Assembly (NCBI GenBank): GCA_035569235.1 | Contig: DATMND010000270.1 | Location: 1 to 57,842 of the forward strand | Reading direction: 5' to 3' | Length of the DNA stretch: 57,842 nt | Source: JAMXLO01 sp035569235 | GTDB lineage: Bacteria; Pseudomonadota; Alphaproteobacteria; Acetobacterales; Acetobacteraceae | Part shown: positions 6,972-14,997 of the stretch, piece after piece | Layout of the letters: every line of letters begins with the position of its first letter | How positions within the stretch are numbered: position 1 is the stretch's first letter | The notes under the pieces: model-generated | What the model was told of the DNA's origin: nothing | The model's database searches: none | What the model saw: the letters and a program-made list of their open reading frames with translations, nothing else | Translations under genes and position numbers: made by a program

Positions 6972-7673
6972 ATGCCGGACGTCCCGCCGGATAAGCACGT
7001 CAGCATCACGCGGGCGGGGCTGCTCGACGGCACCATGCTTGCCGCCGCCCGGCTTGCCATGCCGCCCGATACGGTGCTGGCGTCGGATGCCGAGATCGAG
7101 GCCGACCTCGATGCCGCTCTGGCCCGGCATGCGCCCGGCGAGGACGTCTGGCTGTTCGGCTATGGCTCGCTGATGTGGAATCCGGCGATCGAGTTCGCCG
7201 AGCGCCGCGCGGGTGTGGTGCGCGGCTGGCACCGGCGCTTTTGCCTGTGGCTACACATCGGCCGCGGCTCGCCGGACAATCCCGGACTGATGCTGGCGCT
7301 TGACCGCGGCGGATCCTGTGTCGGCATGCTGTTCCGGATTCCGGCATCCGATGCGCGCGCGGAACTGCTGCTCGCCTGGCGGCGCGAGCTGTTCACCAGT
7401 GCCTACCTCTCGCGCTGGGTGACCGCGATGACGGACGTCGGCCCGGTGCGCGCCGTCACCTTCGTCGCCAACCGTGGGCATCCCCGCTACGCGGGACGCC
7501 TCGACGATGCCTTGGTTGCCCGGCACCTGGCGTCGGCCACCGGCTCGCTCGGCAGTTGCGCGACATACTTGGCGGAGACGCTGGGCGCATTGCAGGCGCT
7601 CGGGCTGCGCGACCGCGCATTGGAGCGGCTGCAGCGGATGGTCGGTGTGCAGGCGGGCCGACCGGCAGGCTGA
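6972..7673 (+). CDS. chaC: ChaC-like gamma-glutamylcyclotransferase (233 aa)
   Basis: ChaC enzymes cleave glutathione into 5-oxoproline and Cys-Gly in the cytosol. The substrate-binding signature FGYGSLMWNP lies at about residues 62-71, followed by the conserved GVVRGWHRRFCLWLHIGRG and, further on, the family's AYLSRWVTA and TFVANRGHPRYAG segments. The N-terminal 55 residues (SITRAGLLDGTML and following) are a usual proteobacterial extension. It starts 7 bases after coxD and may ride on the cox operon transcript, though a role in hydroxylase maturation is not known. An alternative start inside the N-terminal extension is possible. Confidence 0.9.
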   Translation: MPDVPPDKHVSITRAGLLDGTMLAAARLAMPPDTVLASDAEIEADLDAALARHAPGEDVWLFGYGSLMWNPAIEFAERRAGVVRGWHRRFCLWLHIGRGSPDNPGLMLALDRGGSCVGMLFRIPASDARAELLLAWRRELFTSAYLSRWVTAMTDVGPVRAVTFVANRGHPRYAGRLDDALVARHLASATGSLGSCATYLAETLGALQALGLRDRALERLQRMVGVQAGRPAG

Positions 7674-7728
7674 CCAACACCCAGGCCGATTGCTCGGGGG
7701 GACGGTTGCGCGTGGATTCGTTTGGTAC

Positions 7729-7746
7729 TATCTTCCTTGGTAGATA
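7729..7746. promoter_or_regulatory. Candidate operator of the vapBC pair
   Basis: The short inverted repeat TATCT-(8 bases)-AGATA lies 23 bases before the VapB start in an AT-rich patch that is unlike the surrounding GC-rich DNA. VapB antitoxins usually repress their own promoter by binding such palindromes. The position and symmetry fit, but the arms are only 5 bases long. Confidence 0.35.
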
Positions 7747-7768
7747 AATTCTGCCTGGGAGCCTCGAC

Positions 7769-8023
7769 ATGGCACTCAATATCAAAGACCGCGCAACCGA
7801 ACAATCCGTGCGCGAGCTTGCCGGCCTCACCGGTGAGAGCGTCACGACCGCGGTTCGCCGCGCTGCCGAGGAACGCCTCCAGCGCGTGCGCCGGGAACGC
7901 GCGGCGGGCAGCCTCACAGCGGAGCTGCTGGAGATCGGACGGCGCTGTGCAGCGCTGCCAGACCTCGACCCTCGGATGCCAGACGAGATCCTCGGCTATG
8001 ACGAACACGGGCTGCCGTCCTGA
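7769..8023 (+). CDS. vapB: VapB-type antitoxin, Rv0623-like (84 aa)
   Basis: The protein has the architecture of PSK/Rv0623-family antitoxins: an N-terminal ribbon-helix-helix DNA-binding segment (MALNIKDRATEQSVRELAGL, then TGESVTTAVRRAAEERL) and a C-terminal toxin-binding tail (RCAALPDLDPRMPDEILGYD) that wraps the VapC active site. The start follows GGGAG. The stop overlaps the toxin start by one base (TGATG), standard for translationally coupled modules. This is the only apparently intact toxin-antitoxin pair of three in the window. It sits between chaC and coxE inside the hydroxylase maturation block. Confidence 0.93.
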   Translation: MALNIKDRATEQSVRELAGLTGESVTTAVRRAAEERLQRVRRERAAGSLTAELLEIGRRCAALPDLDPRMPDEILGYDEHGLPS

Positions 8024-8418
8024 TGGTGATCGACACCTCGGCCCTGGTGGCCGTGCTGCTCCAGGAACGTGACGCCGACCGCGTCGCCCAGGCAATCGAT
8101 GCCGGTTCGCCACGTCTGCTGTCGGCGGCGAGCCTGCTTGAAGCGTCCATCGTCATCGCGAGCCGGAAGGGCGAGGCTGGCGGTCGCGAACTCGATCTAC
8201 TGATGTATCGTGCGGGTATCGAGGTCGTGGCGGTCGATCAGAACCAGGCCGAGACCGCCCGAGCCACGTGGCGGCGATTTGGCAAGGGTCGCCACCCCGC
8301 GGGGCTGAACTATGGCGACTGCTTCGCCTACGCTCTGGCAAGGAGCAGCCGTTTGCCGTTACTGTTTCGCGGCAACGACTTTTCGCAGACCGACATAGAC
8401 TGCCTGCCGGTTCTTTGA
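8023..8418 (+). CDS. vapC: VapC PIN-domain toxin (131 aa)
   Basis: A complete PIN-domain ribonuclease toxin, which in other VapC proteins cuts tRNA or rRNA and stops translation. The four acidic active-site positions are all visible: D4 in MVIDTSALVAVL, E40 in AASLLEASIV, D99 in LNYGDCFAYALA and D119 in LLFRGNDF. Length is normal for the family. Because expression of the toxin depends on the overlapping antitoxin stop, the pair should be co-regulated. Nothing suggests inactivation, in contrast with the toxins at 4946 and 19234. Confidence 0.93.
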   Translation: MVIDTSALVAVLLQERDADRVAQAIDAGSPRLLSAASLLEASIVIASRKGEAGGRELDLLMYRAGIEVVAVDQNQAETARATWRRFGKGRHPAGLNYGDCFAYALARSSRLPLLFRGNDFSQTDIDCLPVL

Positions 8419-8473
8419 GGCATCGCGCAATCGGCGAGCGGGATTCCACCCAGGGCAGCAACAGTCATTATGC

Positions 8474-8578
8474 CGTCATTCCTGCGAAAGCGGGAACCCA
8501 AGCGATGACCCAAGCGAAGGCCGGGGGCGGCCATAGCGGCGTTGCTTGCCCTGTGTTCCCGCTGTCGCGAGAATGACC
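8474..8578. repeat. Intergenic inverted repeat, GTCAT family copy A
   Basis: The left arm reads CGTCATTCCTGCGAAAGCGG and continues GAACCCA. The right arm, reverse-complemented, reads GGTCATTCTCGCGACAGCGG then GAACACA, so about 23 of 27 positions match. The arms are separated by about 50 bases rich in CG. It lies between vapC and coxE. The form matches short palindromic repeats (small MITE or REP-like units) that are common between genes in proteobacteria. Confidence 0.7.
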
Positions 8579-8671
8579 GTGTCAAATCCGATCGCCCTGG
8601 GATTCCAGCGCTTATTGCGACCTTGCACCCCTTGCGTCCACCCCGCGCCCGCGTTCTTCTGCCGCCGTCCG

Positions 8672-9889
8672 ATGACCGCGCCATCCCCCACCCTCGCCGC
8701 GAACGTCATGCACTTCGCCCGCCTGCTGCGGCGCGCGGGGCTACCCGTCGGCCCCGCTGAAACCCTCGCCGGCCAGCAGGCGCTGTCGCTGGTCGATCTC
8801 GGCAACCGGGCCGAGGCCCGCACGGCGCTGCGCACTGCGATGCTGCATCGTCACGAGCACCAGGACGTGTTCGACCAGGCGTTCAACCTGTTCTGGCGTG
8901 ACCCCACTGCCGCCGAACAGGCGGTGGCGATGGCCCTGCTCGAGGCGCAGAAGGAAAAGCGCCAGGACCGCGCGCCGCCCGGCAGCCGCCGCGTCGCCGA
9001 GGCGATGGCAAAGCCGCGCGAAGGGAAGCCTCGGGCGGAGGACGAGCCGCCGGTGCAGGACGCGGTGCTGACCGTCTCGGACCGTGAACGCCTGCAGCGG
9101 ATGGACTTCGAGGCCATGAGCGCCGACGAGATCGCTGCGGCAAAGCGTGAAATCCGCCGTCTCGTGCTGCCGCTCGACCTGCGCCGCACGCGCCGCCTGC
9201 GCGCCGATCCGCTGGGACCTGTGACCGACCTGCGGCGGACCATCCGTCAGAGCCTGCGCCAAAGAGGCGAGATTCTGACCATCGCCCGCAACCGCCAGCT
9301 TACCCGGCCGCCGCCGCTCGTCGTGCTTTGCGACATCTCCGGATCGATGTCGCGCTATTCGCAGATTCTGCTGCATTTCCTTCACGCGGTGACCAACGAC
9401 CGCGACCGGGTGCATGTCTTCCTGTTCGGCACGCGGCTCTCCAACGTCACGCGCCAGTTGCGCCATCGCGATCCCGAAGCGGCCTTCCAGATGGTCTCGC
9501 ATGTCGTGCCCGACTGGTCGGGCGGCACGCGGATCGGCGACGCGCTGGAGACGTTCAACCGTCTTTGGGCGCGACGGGTGCTGGGGCAGGGGGCGATCGT
9601 GCTGCTGATCACCGACGGGCTCGACCGCGACGGCGCGCGCGGACTGGCGGAGAATATGGACCGGCTGCATCGCTCCTGCCGGCGGTTGATCTGGCTCAAT
9701 CCGCTGTTGCGCTGGGCCGGCTTCGAACCAAAATCACAGGGCATCCGCGCAATGCTGCCGCACGTGGACGATTTTCGCCCCGTGCACAACCTGGCCAGCC
9801 TGCGCGGGCTGGTCGATCTCCTGTCCCGCCCCGCTCCGCGACGCTCGCACTTGGCGGCGGTGGGCGAGCCTGTAAGGATGGCATCATGA
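8672..9889 (+). CDS. coxE: von Willebrand type A protein, CoxE-like (405 aa)
   Basis: CoxE proteins carry a C-terminal VWA domain and act with the MoxR ATPase CoxD in maturing CO-dehydrogenase type enzymes. The start MTAPSPTLAANVMHFARLLR is chosen because conservation-like sequence begins here; codons upstream lie in the intergenic repeat. The N-terminal helical part (GLPVGPAETLAGQQAL, FDQAFNLFWRDP) is typical. The metal-ion-dependent adhesion motif DxSxS appears as CDISGSMSRYS (D221), and a later ITDGLDRDG supplies the third metal site. The stop overlaps the next start (ATGA). Separation from coxD by three genes is unusual. Confidence 0.92.
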   Translation: MTAPSPTLAANVMHFARLLRRAGLPVGPAETLAGQQALSLVDLGNRAEARTALRTAMLHRHEHQDVFDQAFNLFWRDPTAAEQAVAMALLEAQKEKRQDRAPPGSRRVAEAMAKPREGKPRAEDEPPVQDAVLTVSDRERLQRMDFEAMSADEIAAAKREIRRLVLPLDLRRTRRLRADPLGPVTDLRRTIRQSLRQRGEILTIARNRQLTRPPPLVVLCDISGSMSRYSQILLHFLHAVTNDRDRVHVFLFGTRLSNVTRQLRHRDPEAAFQMVSHVVPDWSGGTRIGDALETFNRLWARRVLGQGAIVLLITDGLDRDGARGLAENMDRLHRSCRRLIWLNPLLRWAGFEPKSQGIRAMLPHVDDFRPVHNLASLRGLVDLLSRPAPRRSHLAAVGEPVRMAS

Positions 9890-10212
9890 GTACCGCAGAC
9901 ACCGAAGACGTGCTGAACACCGCCGCCGCCTGGCGATCCGCCGGCGAGCAGGTTGCCGTGGCGACGGTGACCGAGACCTGGGGGAGTTCGCCCCGCCCCG
10001 CCGGCAGCCAGATGGCGGTGACCAAATCGGGGAAGATGGCGGGATCAGTGTCGGGCGGCTGCATCGAGGGCGCCGTGGCCGATGCGGCGATGAAGACGAT
10101 CGACACCGGCACGCCGCAGCTGCTGGATTTCGGCGTGACCAACGAGCGCGCCTGGGAGGTCGGACTTGCCTGCGGCGGCAAGGTAAAGGTGTTTGTGGAG
10201 AAGCTGTCGTGA
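9886..10212 (+). CDS. XdhC/CoxI N-terminal domain protein (108 aa)
   Basis: This short protein is the stand-alone N-terminal domain of the XdhC/CoxI family, chaperones that bind molybdenum cofactor, promote its sulfuration and hand it to xanthine or CO dehydrogenase. Conserved landmarks are VATVTETWGSSPRPAGSQM, GSVSGGCIEGAV with the family Cys, and LDFGVTNERAWEVGLACGG with the second conserved Cys. The start is set by the ATGA overlap with coxE. In many bacteria both XdhC domains are in one chain; here the NAD(P)-like domain is the next gene, a split also seen in rhizobia and their relatives. Confidence 0.9.
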   Translation: MSTADTEDVLNTAAAWRSAGEQVAVATVTETWGSSPRPAGSQMAVTKSGKMAGSVSGGCIEGAVADAAMKTIDTGTPQLLDFGVTNERAWEVGLACGGKVKVFVEKLS

Positions 10213-10230
10213 TTGGACCCCTCCCCCCAA

Positions 10231-10253
10231 CCCCCTCCCGCAAGGGGAGGGGG
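10231..10253. repeat. GC-rich hairpin covering a ribosome-binding region
   Basis: CCCCCTCCC and GGGAGGGGG form a perfect 9-base stem around the 5-base loop GCAAG. The right arm is the purine-rich stretch just upstream of the ATG at 10265, so the hairpin would hide the likely Shine-Dalgarno sequence of the XdhC C-terminal-domain gene. It may be a mobile palindromic repeat that landed in the gap, a translational switch, or both. Confidence 0.6.
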
Positions 10254-10264
10254 AGAATTCGGCC

Positions 10265-10963
10265 ATGACACCGGAAATCATCGCCGCGCTCGACCAGGCG
10301 AAGCGCGACAAGCGGCCGGTGGTGCTGGCGACGCGGCTGCCCGACGGCGCACAGCAGTTGCTCCCCGATCCCGCCGCCCCAGCCGAGCTGAATGCCGCGG
10401 CGGAACGGTCGTTGCGCGACGACGAGAGCGGTACGGTGAAGATCGCCGGCACCGACTGGTTCCTGCACGCACACAACCCGCCGCTGCGGCTGATCGTGGT
10501 CGGCGCGGTGCACATCGCGCAGGCGCTGGTGCCATTCGCCACGCAATGCGGACTCGCCATCACCGTGGTCGATCCGCGCCGGTCGTTCGCCTCAGATGAA
10601 CGCTTCCCCAATGTCACGGTGTCGACCGCCTGGCCGGACGAAGCATTGGATGAACTTCGGCCGGATACCCGCACCGCCGTGGTGACGCTCACGCACGACC
10701 CCAAGCTGGACGATCCCGCATTGGACCGGGCGCTGAAGTCGCCAGCCTTCTACATAGGCTCACTCGGCTCCCGGCGCACGCATGCCGCGCGGCTGAAGCG
10801 GCTCCGCGAGCTTGGGCACAGCGATGCGGCCCTGGCACGCATCCAGGGACCGGTCGGCCTCAACATCGAGGCGGTCACCGCGCCCGAGATCGCGCTCTCC
10901 ATCATCGCCGAGATCGTGGCCGTGCGGCGCGGCGCGGCTATGCCGCAGAAACATGCGGCATGA
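10265..10963 (+). CDS. XdhC/CoxI C-terminal Rossmann-domain protein (232 aa)
   Basis: The product is the Rossmann-fold half of the XdhC/CoxI family. After a variable N-terminal part comes LRLIVVGAVHIAQALVPFA, a dinucleotide-binding strand-loop-helix in which the usual GAGH is GAVH, then ITVVDPRRSFASDERF, TAVVTLTHDPKLDDPAL, and the hallmark FYIGSLGSRRTHAARLKRL followed by RIQGPVGLNIEA and PEIALSIIAEI. It acts with the preceding gene in cofactor handling for molybdenum hydroxylases. Its ribosome site is inside a strong hairpin. The stop overlaps the next start (ATGA), so the MoeA/MobA-like fusion is translationally coupled. Confidence 0.92.
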   Translation: MTPEIIAALDQAKRDKRPVVLATRLPDGAQQLLPDPAAPAELNAAAERSLRDDESGTVKIAGTDWFLHAHNPPLRLIVVGAVHIAQALVPFATQCGLAITVVDPRRSFASDERFPNVTVSTAWPDEALDELRPDTRTAVVTLTHDPKLDDPALDRALKSPAFYIGSLGSRRTHAARLKRLRELGHSDAALARIQGPVGLNIEAVTAPEIALSIIAEIVAVRRGAAMPQKHAA

Positions 10964-12618
10964 GGTTCGGCCAGGTCCCGCTGGAGGAAGCGCGCGGCGC
11001 CATCATGGCGCACTCCCAACGCGTCGGCGAGCGGATGATCCGCAAGGGATCGGTGATCGACGAAACCGCCGTCACGGCATTGCGCGAGGCGGGCCGGAGC
11101 GAGGTGATCGTGGCCCGGCTGGAACCGGGTGATGTTCCGGAAGACATCGCCGCCGACCGCTTGGCACAGCCGCTGGTCTCGCCGTTGCTGGCCCGTTCGC
11201 GCGCGGCAACCGGGCGGGTGAACCTGGCTGCCGAGGTGCCGGGCCTGCTGCGCGTCGATACCGCGATGATCAATCGCCTGAATACCATCGATGAGTCACT
11301 CACCATCGGCACCTTGCCGGACTACGCGGTGGTGGCGCCGAAGGATCTTGTTGCCACTGTCAAGATCATTCCGTTCTCGGTGCCCGGCAACGTGCTCGCG
11401 GTTGCCGAGGCGCTGGTGCGGCAGAGCGGCTCGCCGCTCACCCTGCATCCGTTTCACCACCTGAAGGTCGGCCTTGTCGTCACCGAATTGCCCGGCCTGA
11501 AGGATAGCGTGACCGAAAAGACCATCGCCGCCACCGAGCAGAGGGTGACCCAGCTCACCGGATCGCTGTTGCCGCCCGTTCGCACGCCACACGAGGAAGC
11601 TCCGATTGCCAACGCCCTGGAATCGCTGATTTCCGATGGCGCCGATCTTTTGCTCGTGGTAGGCGCCTCGGCGGTGGTGGACCGGCGCGACGTTGGGCCA
11701 GCGGGCATCGTCCGGGCGGGCGGCGAGATCCTGCACTTCGGCATGCCGGTGGACCCCGGCAACCTGATCTGTCTCGGACGGATCGGCACCAAGCCTGCGC
11801 TGGTCCTGCCCGGCTGTGCGCGCAGCCCGAAACTGAACGGCATCGACTTCGTGCTGACCCGTCTGTTCGCGGGATGCTCGGTTGGCAGCGCCGAGATCAT
11901 GCGCATGGGTGTCGGTGGCCTATTGAAGGAGATCGACACTCGCCCGCTGCCGCGCGAGAAGGCGCCGGCCACGCTACGGAGCGGCGTCGCTCCACGCAGT
12001 GCGCCAACCATCGCCGCTGTTGTGCTGGCAGCGGGGCGCTCGCGCCGAATGGCGCCGCACAACAAGCTGCTGGTCGTCGACCGCACGGGCAAGGCGATGA
12101 TAGCGCGCGTGATCGACAACGTGCTGTCGTCCAACGCGCGTCCGATCCTGGTGGTGACAGGCCATCAGGCGGAACAGATCCAGCATGCGCTGGGCGGGCG
12201 GCCGGTGCGCTATGTCCACGCAGCCGACTATGCGGAAGGTCTATCGGCCAGCCTGAAGTCAGGCATTGCCGCAGTGCCGAAGGAGTGCGCGGCTGCGTTG
12301 GTCTGCCTGGGCGACATGCCGCTGGTAACCGGCCGGATGATCGACCGTCTGCTCTCCTCCTACGACCCGGACGAGGGGCGGCTGATCGTGCTGCCGACAT
12401 TCCGCGGCAAGCAGGGTAACCCGATGCTATGGGATCGACGGTACTTCCCGGAAATCCTGGAGATTTCCGGCGATTCCGGTGCGCGATTCCTGCTGAGCAA
12501 GCACATCGAGACGGTGGCAGAGGTGGAAATGGCCGACGATGCGGTCCTGCGCGACTTCGACACCACTGATTCGCTCGCGACCCTGCCGCAACGGCTGCGG
12601 CCCGAGACGATCGGGTGA
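10960..12618 (+). CDS. Fused molybdopterin-binding (MoeA-like) and MobA-like nucleotidyltransferase (552 aa)
   Basis: Residues 1 to about 340 form a molybdopterin-binding domain of the MoeA/MogA superfamily (MRFGQVPLEEARGAIMAHSQ, VPEDIAADRLAQPL, ISDGADLLLVVGASAVVDRR, MPVDPGNLICLG, VLPGCARSPKLNG). Residues about 349-552 form an NTP transferase domain of the MobA/MocA type: AAVVLAAGRSRRMAPHNKLL with the nucleotide-binding glycine-rich loop, then VCLGDMPLV with the metal-binding Asp, and FRGKQGNPMLW. The fusion is expected to make the molybdopterin cytosine dinucleotide cofactor used by xanthine and CO dehydrogenases. It closes the coupled cox/xdh gene string by an ATGA overlap with the preceding gene. 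Confidence 0.9.
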   Translation: MRFGQVPLEEARGAIMAHSQRVGERMIRKGSVIDETAVTALREAGRSEVIVARLEPGDVPEDIAADRLAQPLVSPLLARSRAATGRVNLAAEVPGLLRVDTAMINRLNTIDESLTIGTLPDYAVVAPKDLVATVKIIPFSVPGNVLAVAEALVRQSGSPLTLHPFHHLKVGLVVTELPGLKDSVTEKTIAATEQRVTQLTGSLLPPVRTPHEEAPIANALESLISDGADLLLVVGASAVVDRRDVGPAGIVRAGGEILHFGMPVDPGNLICLGRIGTKPALVLPGCARSPKLNGIDFVLTRLFAGCSVGSAEIMRMGVGGLLKEIDTRPLPREKAPATLRSGVAPRSAPTIAAVVLAAGRSRRMAPHNKLLVVDRTGKAMIARVIDNVLSSNARPILVVTGHQAEQIQHALGGRPVRYVHAADYAEGLSASLKSGIAAVPKECAAALVCLGDMPLVTGRMIDRLLSSYDPDEGRLIVLPTFRGKQGNPMLWDRRYFPEILEISGDSGARFLLSKHIETVAEVEMADDAVLRDFDTTDSLATLPQRLRPETIG

Positions 12619-12632
12619 AGTTCGGATAAACC

Positions 12633-13535
12633 ATGCCGATCTGCGAAGTCGATCCCTGGCGCTTCCAGTATTTCGAGCATGTTGACTGCCCCGAGGAAGT
12701 CCGCATCTCCACCGAGGATTCGGACTCCTGGGAATGGTATCCGCGACATCGCTGGATCTACGACAAACTGACGGTGGCGCTGTCGCAGGGCCTACAGGCC
12801 GCCCCGCACGGCGTAATGCCGCCGAACTTCCCAGTGTTCTCCAAGCCGATCATGAACCTGCGCGGCATGGGCTCGGGCAGCCAGGTGATCGCGTCCGCCG
12901 ACGAATACCGCGCCGCACTAACCGCCGGGCATTTCTGGTGCACCCTGCTGACCGGGCCGCATGTCAGCACCGATGTCGCCCTGGTGGACGGCGAGCCACG
13001 CTGGTGGCGTCACACCACCGGCGCCGCTGCCCCCGGCGGCACATTCGACCACTGGCTCATTCATGCCGAACCGATGCCGGAGATCGAGGACTGGTGCGGC
13101 GGCTGGGCCCGCAAGCATTTGACCGGGTTCACCGGAATGGCGAATTTCGAAACAATCGGCGGTCGCATCATCGAGGCGCATCTGCGCTTCGCCGACCAAT
13201 GGCCTGATCTTTATGGTTCTGGCTGGGTCGAGGCTGTGGTGCGCCTGCACGTCACGGGCGATTGGGTCTATGCCGACAGCGATCGCGCCGACGGCTACAG
13301 CGTGGTGCTGTTTGGCCCCCATGGGCGGCGCTACCGGCACCCGCCGACGGCACTGGTTGACGAGGTACGAGCCATGCCCGGCGTGTCCAGCGTGCAGATC
13401 ACGTTCCACGAGGACAAGGATCCGGCGCACCATGCAATGCCGCCCGGAGGGTTCCGCCTGGCGATCGTCAATGCCCTTTCACTGACGGCTGGCCAGGTCG
13501 CGAGAGAGAAGCTGCGGCGGGTATTGATGGCGTGA
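12633..13535 (+). CDS. Conserved hypothetical protein, possibly ATP-grasp-like (300 aa)
   Basis: I do not recognise a named family with certainty. The protein begins MPICEVDPWRFQYFEHVDCP and contains TEDSDSWEWYPRHRWIYDKL, an early PNFPVFSKPIMNLRGMGSGS, LVDGEPRWWRHTTG, GFTGMANFETIGGRIIEAHL and GYSVVLFGPHGRRY. The combination of VFSKP (strand plus Lys), a glycine loop, and ETIGGRIIEAHLRFADQWP (acidic strand then basic/acid residues) is reminiscent of ATP-grasp ligases, but this is a weak impression. It lies 14 bases after the molybdopterin fusion gene on the same strand, so it may be co-transcribed with the maturation block. No signal peptide or membrane helix is seen. Confidence 0.7.
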   Translation: MPICEVDPWRFQYFEHVDCPEEVRISTEDSDSWEWYPRHRWIYDKLTVALSQGLQAAPHGVMPPNFPVFSKPIMNLRGMGSGSQVIASADEYRAALTAGHFWCTLLTGPHVSTDVALVDGEPRWWRHTTGAAAPGGTFDHWLIHAEPMPEIEDWCGGWARKHLTGFTGMANFETIGGRIIEAHLRFADQWPDLYGSGWVEAVVRLHVTGDWVYADSDRADGYSVVLFGPHGRRYRHPPTALVDEVRAMPGVSSVQITFHEDKDPAHHAMPPGGFRLAIVNALSLTAGQVAREKLRRVLMA

Positions 13536-13592
13536 TCCCATGTGCTGCTTGCGTCCCCTATGTATGCGTGAAGCACCGCAATGAACGGAAAA

Positions 13593-13647
13593 CCCCGTCG
13601 CGTCCGCGGCGCGGGATTCTCGCAGATGCCATGTCGCGAAGACGGGG
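13593..13647. terminator. Possible stem-loop between convergent genes
   Basis: CCCCGTC and GACGGGG pair across about 41 bases, with an inner GCG/CGC, between the convergent ends of the hypothetical gene (13535) and the amidase gene (13658). There is no T-run, and the loop is long, so a terminator role is only a positional guess. Confidence 0.25.
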
Positions 13648-13657
13648 CTGAACTCAT

Positions 13658-14926
13658 TCAACCTATTGCTGCCGCGACCCATTGTGCCCATGCCAGCGCC
13701 TCCCGGTCCTCGCCGATCCGCGTGACGATCTGGATGCCGAGCGGCAGGCCATCCGGACCGGTGCCCGCAGGCACCGTCACGCACGGCACGTGCAGGCTCG
13801 TCCAGATAAGGTTGAACACTGGATCGCCGGTCCACTCCAGCCCAGCAGGTGCCTGACCGGGTGCAGACGGCGTCACCAGAGCGTCCAGGCCCTCCATACA
13901 GTTGGGAAACTCGCGCTGCGCGCAGTCAAACACAGCATGCGCCTCGGCAACCGCGGCTTCGTTCTGCGACAGACCGAATTCCAACCTCTCGCGCAGCCCC
14001 TCGCTGATTTGATCACGCGCATTTGCCAACTCCCAACCCAGCGCCCGGCCGCTTTCGTTGTTCATCACGATCGGATGCGCCTCCGCGACCGCCGCCACAC
14101 CAGGGGAAAGCTCGCGATCGACCACGCTGGCGCCTGCCCGCCCGACGGCCGATGCTACACGCGACAGCAATGCCCGGGTCTCCGGCAATGCCTTGTCCCA
14201 TGCCGGCGAACAGCAGATGCCGATGCGTGGCGTCCGCTGCGGCCTGGCATCGGGATTGCCAAGATCGCGCCCCGCCACGGCTCCGGCAAACAATGCACAA
14301 TCCGCGACGCTGCGGGCTATGACTCCCACAGTATCAAGGCTTTCCGACATCAGCTTCATGCCATGCCGATTGATCATCCCGAAGGTCGGCTTGTAGCCCA
14401 CCACGCCGCAATACGCGGCCGGCCGCAGCACACTGCCCGCCGTCTGGGTGCCATAGGCGAGTGGGAAGAAACCGTCCGCAACGCCCGCTGCCGACCCGCT
14501 GCTCGAGCCCCCCGGTGTATGTTTGAGATTGTGGGGGTTGCCGGTCGGCCCCGGCTTCCGCGTGGCGAATTCCGTGGTCACCGTCTTGCCGACCACCACG
14601 GCGCCTGCCGCCCTTGCCCATGCGACCGCCGCGGCATCGGCGCGCGGCTGCCATCCGCGCCAGATTGGCGAGCCGTATTCGCTCAGCATGTCCGCCGTGT
14701 CGAGGACGTCCTTCACCCCGATCGGCAGCCCGTGCAGCTTCCCTGGCGGTGCCGCCGCCCCGCCACGGCGCGCCGCGGCGGGATCAAAGCACGCGAAGGC
14801 CCGCACCGCACCCTCCCGCTCGGCAATCCGCGCAAGGCACGAGTCCATTAGATCAGCCGGCCGCAACCGTCCGTCACGCATCAGGCGCGCCGCTTCGGTG
14901 GCCGTGAGCCTCGATGGTTCCTGCAT
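13658..14926 (-). CDS. Amidase signature enzyme (422 aa)
   Basis: A member of the amidase signature family, which hydrolyses carboxylic amides with a Ser-cisSer-Lys triad. The Lys is K72 in GLPIGVKDVLDTADM. The serine-rich loop is TPGGSSSGSAAGVADGFFPL (about 138-155), and the nucleophile loop is YGTQTAGSVLRPAAYCGVVG (S165). The N-terminal helix region (LTATEAARLMRDGRLRPADL) and ending (PDGLPLGIQIVTRIGEDREAL) are as in glutamyl-tRNA amidotransferase subunit A relatives, but no gatB or gatC is near, so it is probably a catabolic or detoxifying amidase with unknown substrate. It stands alone on its strand. Confidence 0.9.
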   Translation of the reverse strand: MQEPSRLTATEAARLMRDGRLRPADLMDSCLARIAEREGAVRAFACFDPAAARRGGAAAPPGKLHGLPIGVKDVLDTADMLSEYGSPIWRGWQPRADAAAVAWARAAGAVVVGKTVTTEFATRKPGPTGNPHNLKHTPGGSSSGSAAGVADGFFPLAYGTQTAGSVLRPAAYCGVVGYKPTFGMINRHGMKLMSESLDTVGVIARSVADCALFAGAVAGRDLGNPDARPQRTPRIGICCSPAWDKALPETRALLSRVASAVGRAGASVVDRELSPGVAAVAEAHPIVMNNESGRALGWELANARDQISEGLRERLEFGLSQNEAAVAEAHAVFDCAQREFPNCMEGLDALVTPSAPGQAPAGLEWTGDPVFNLIWTSLHVPCVTVPAGTGPDGLPLGIQIVTRIGEDREALAWAQWVAAAIG

Positions 14927-14997
14927 GGGTTAAATCTCCTCCGAACTGGCTCGCTTAGGCTGGCGCAAGCGGTCTCGCGGGTCCATCCTCACATGCG

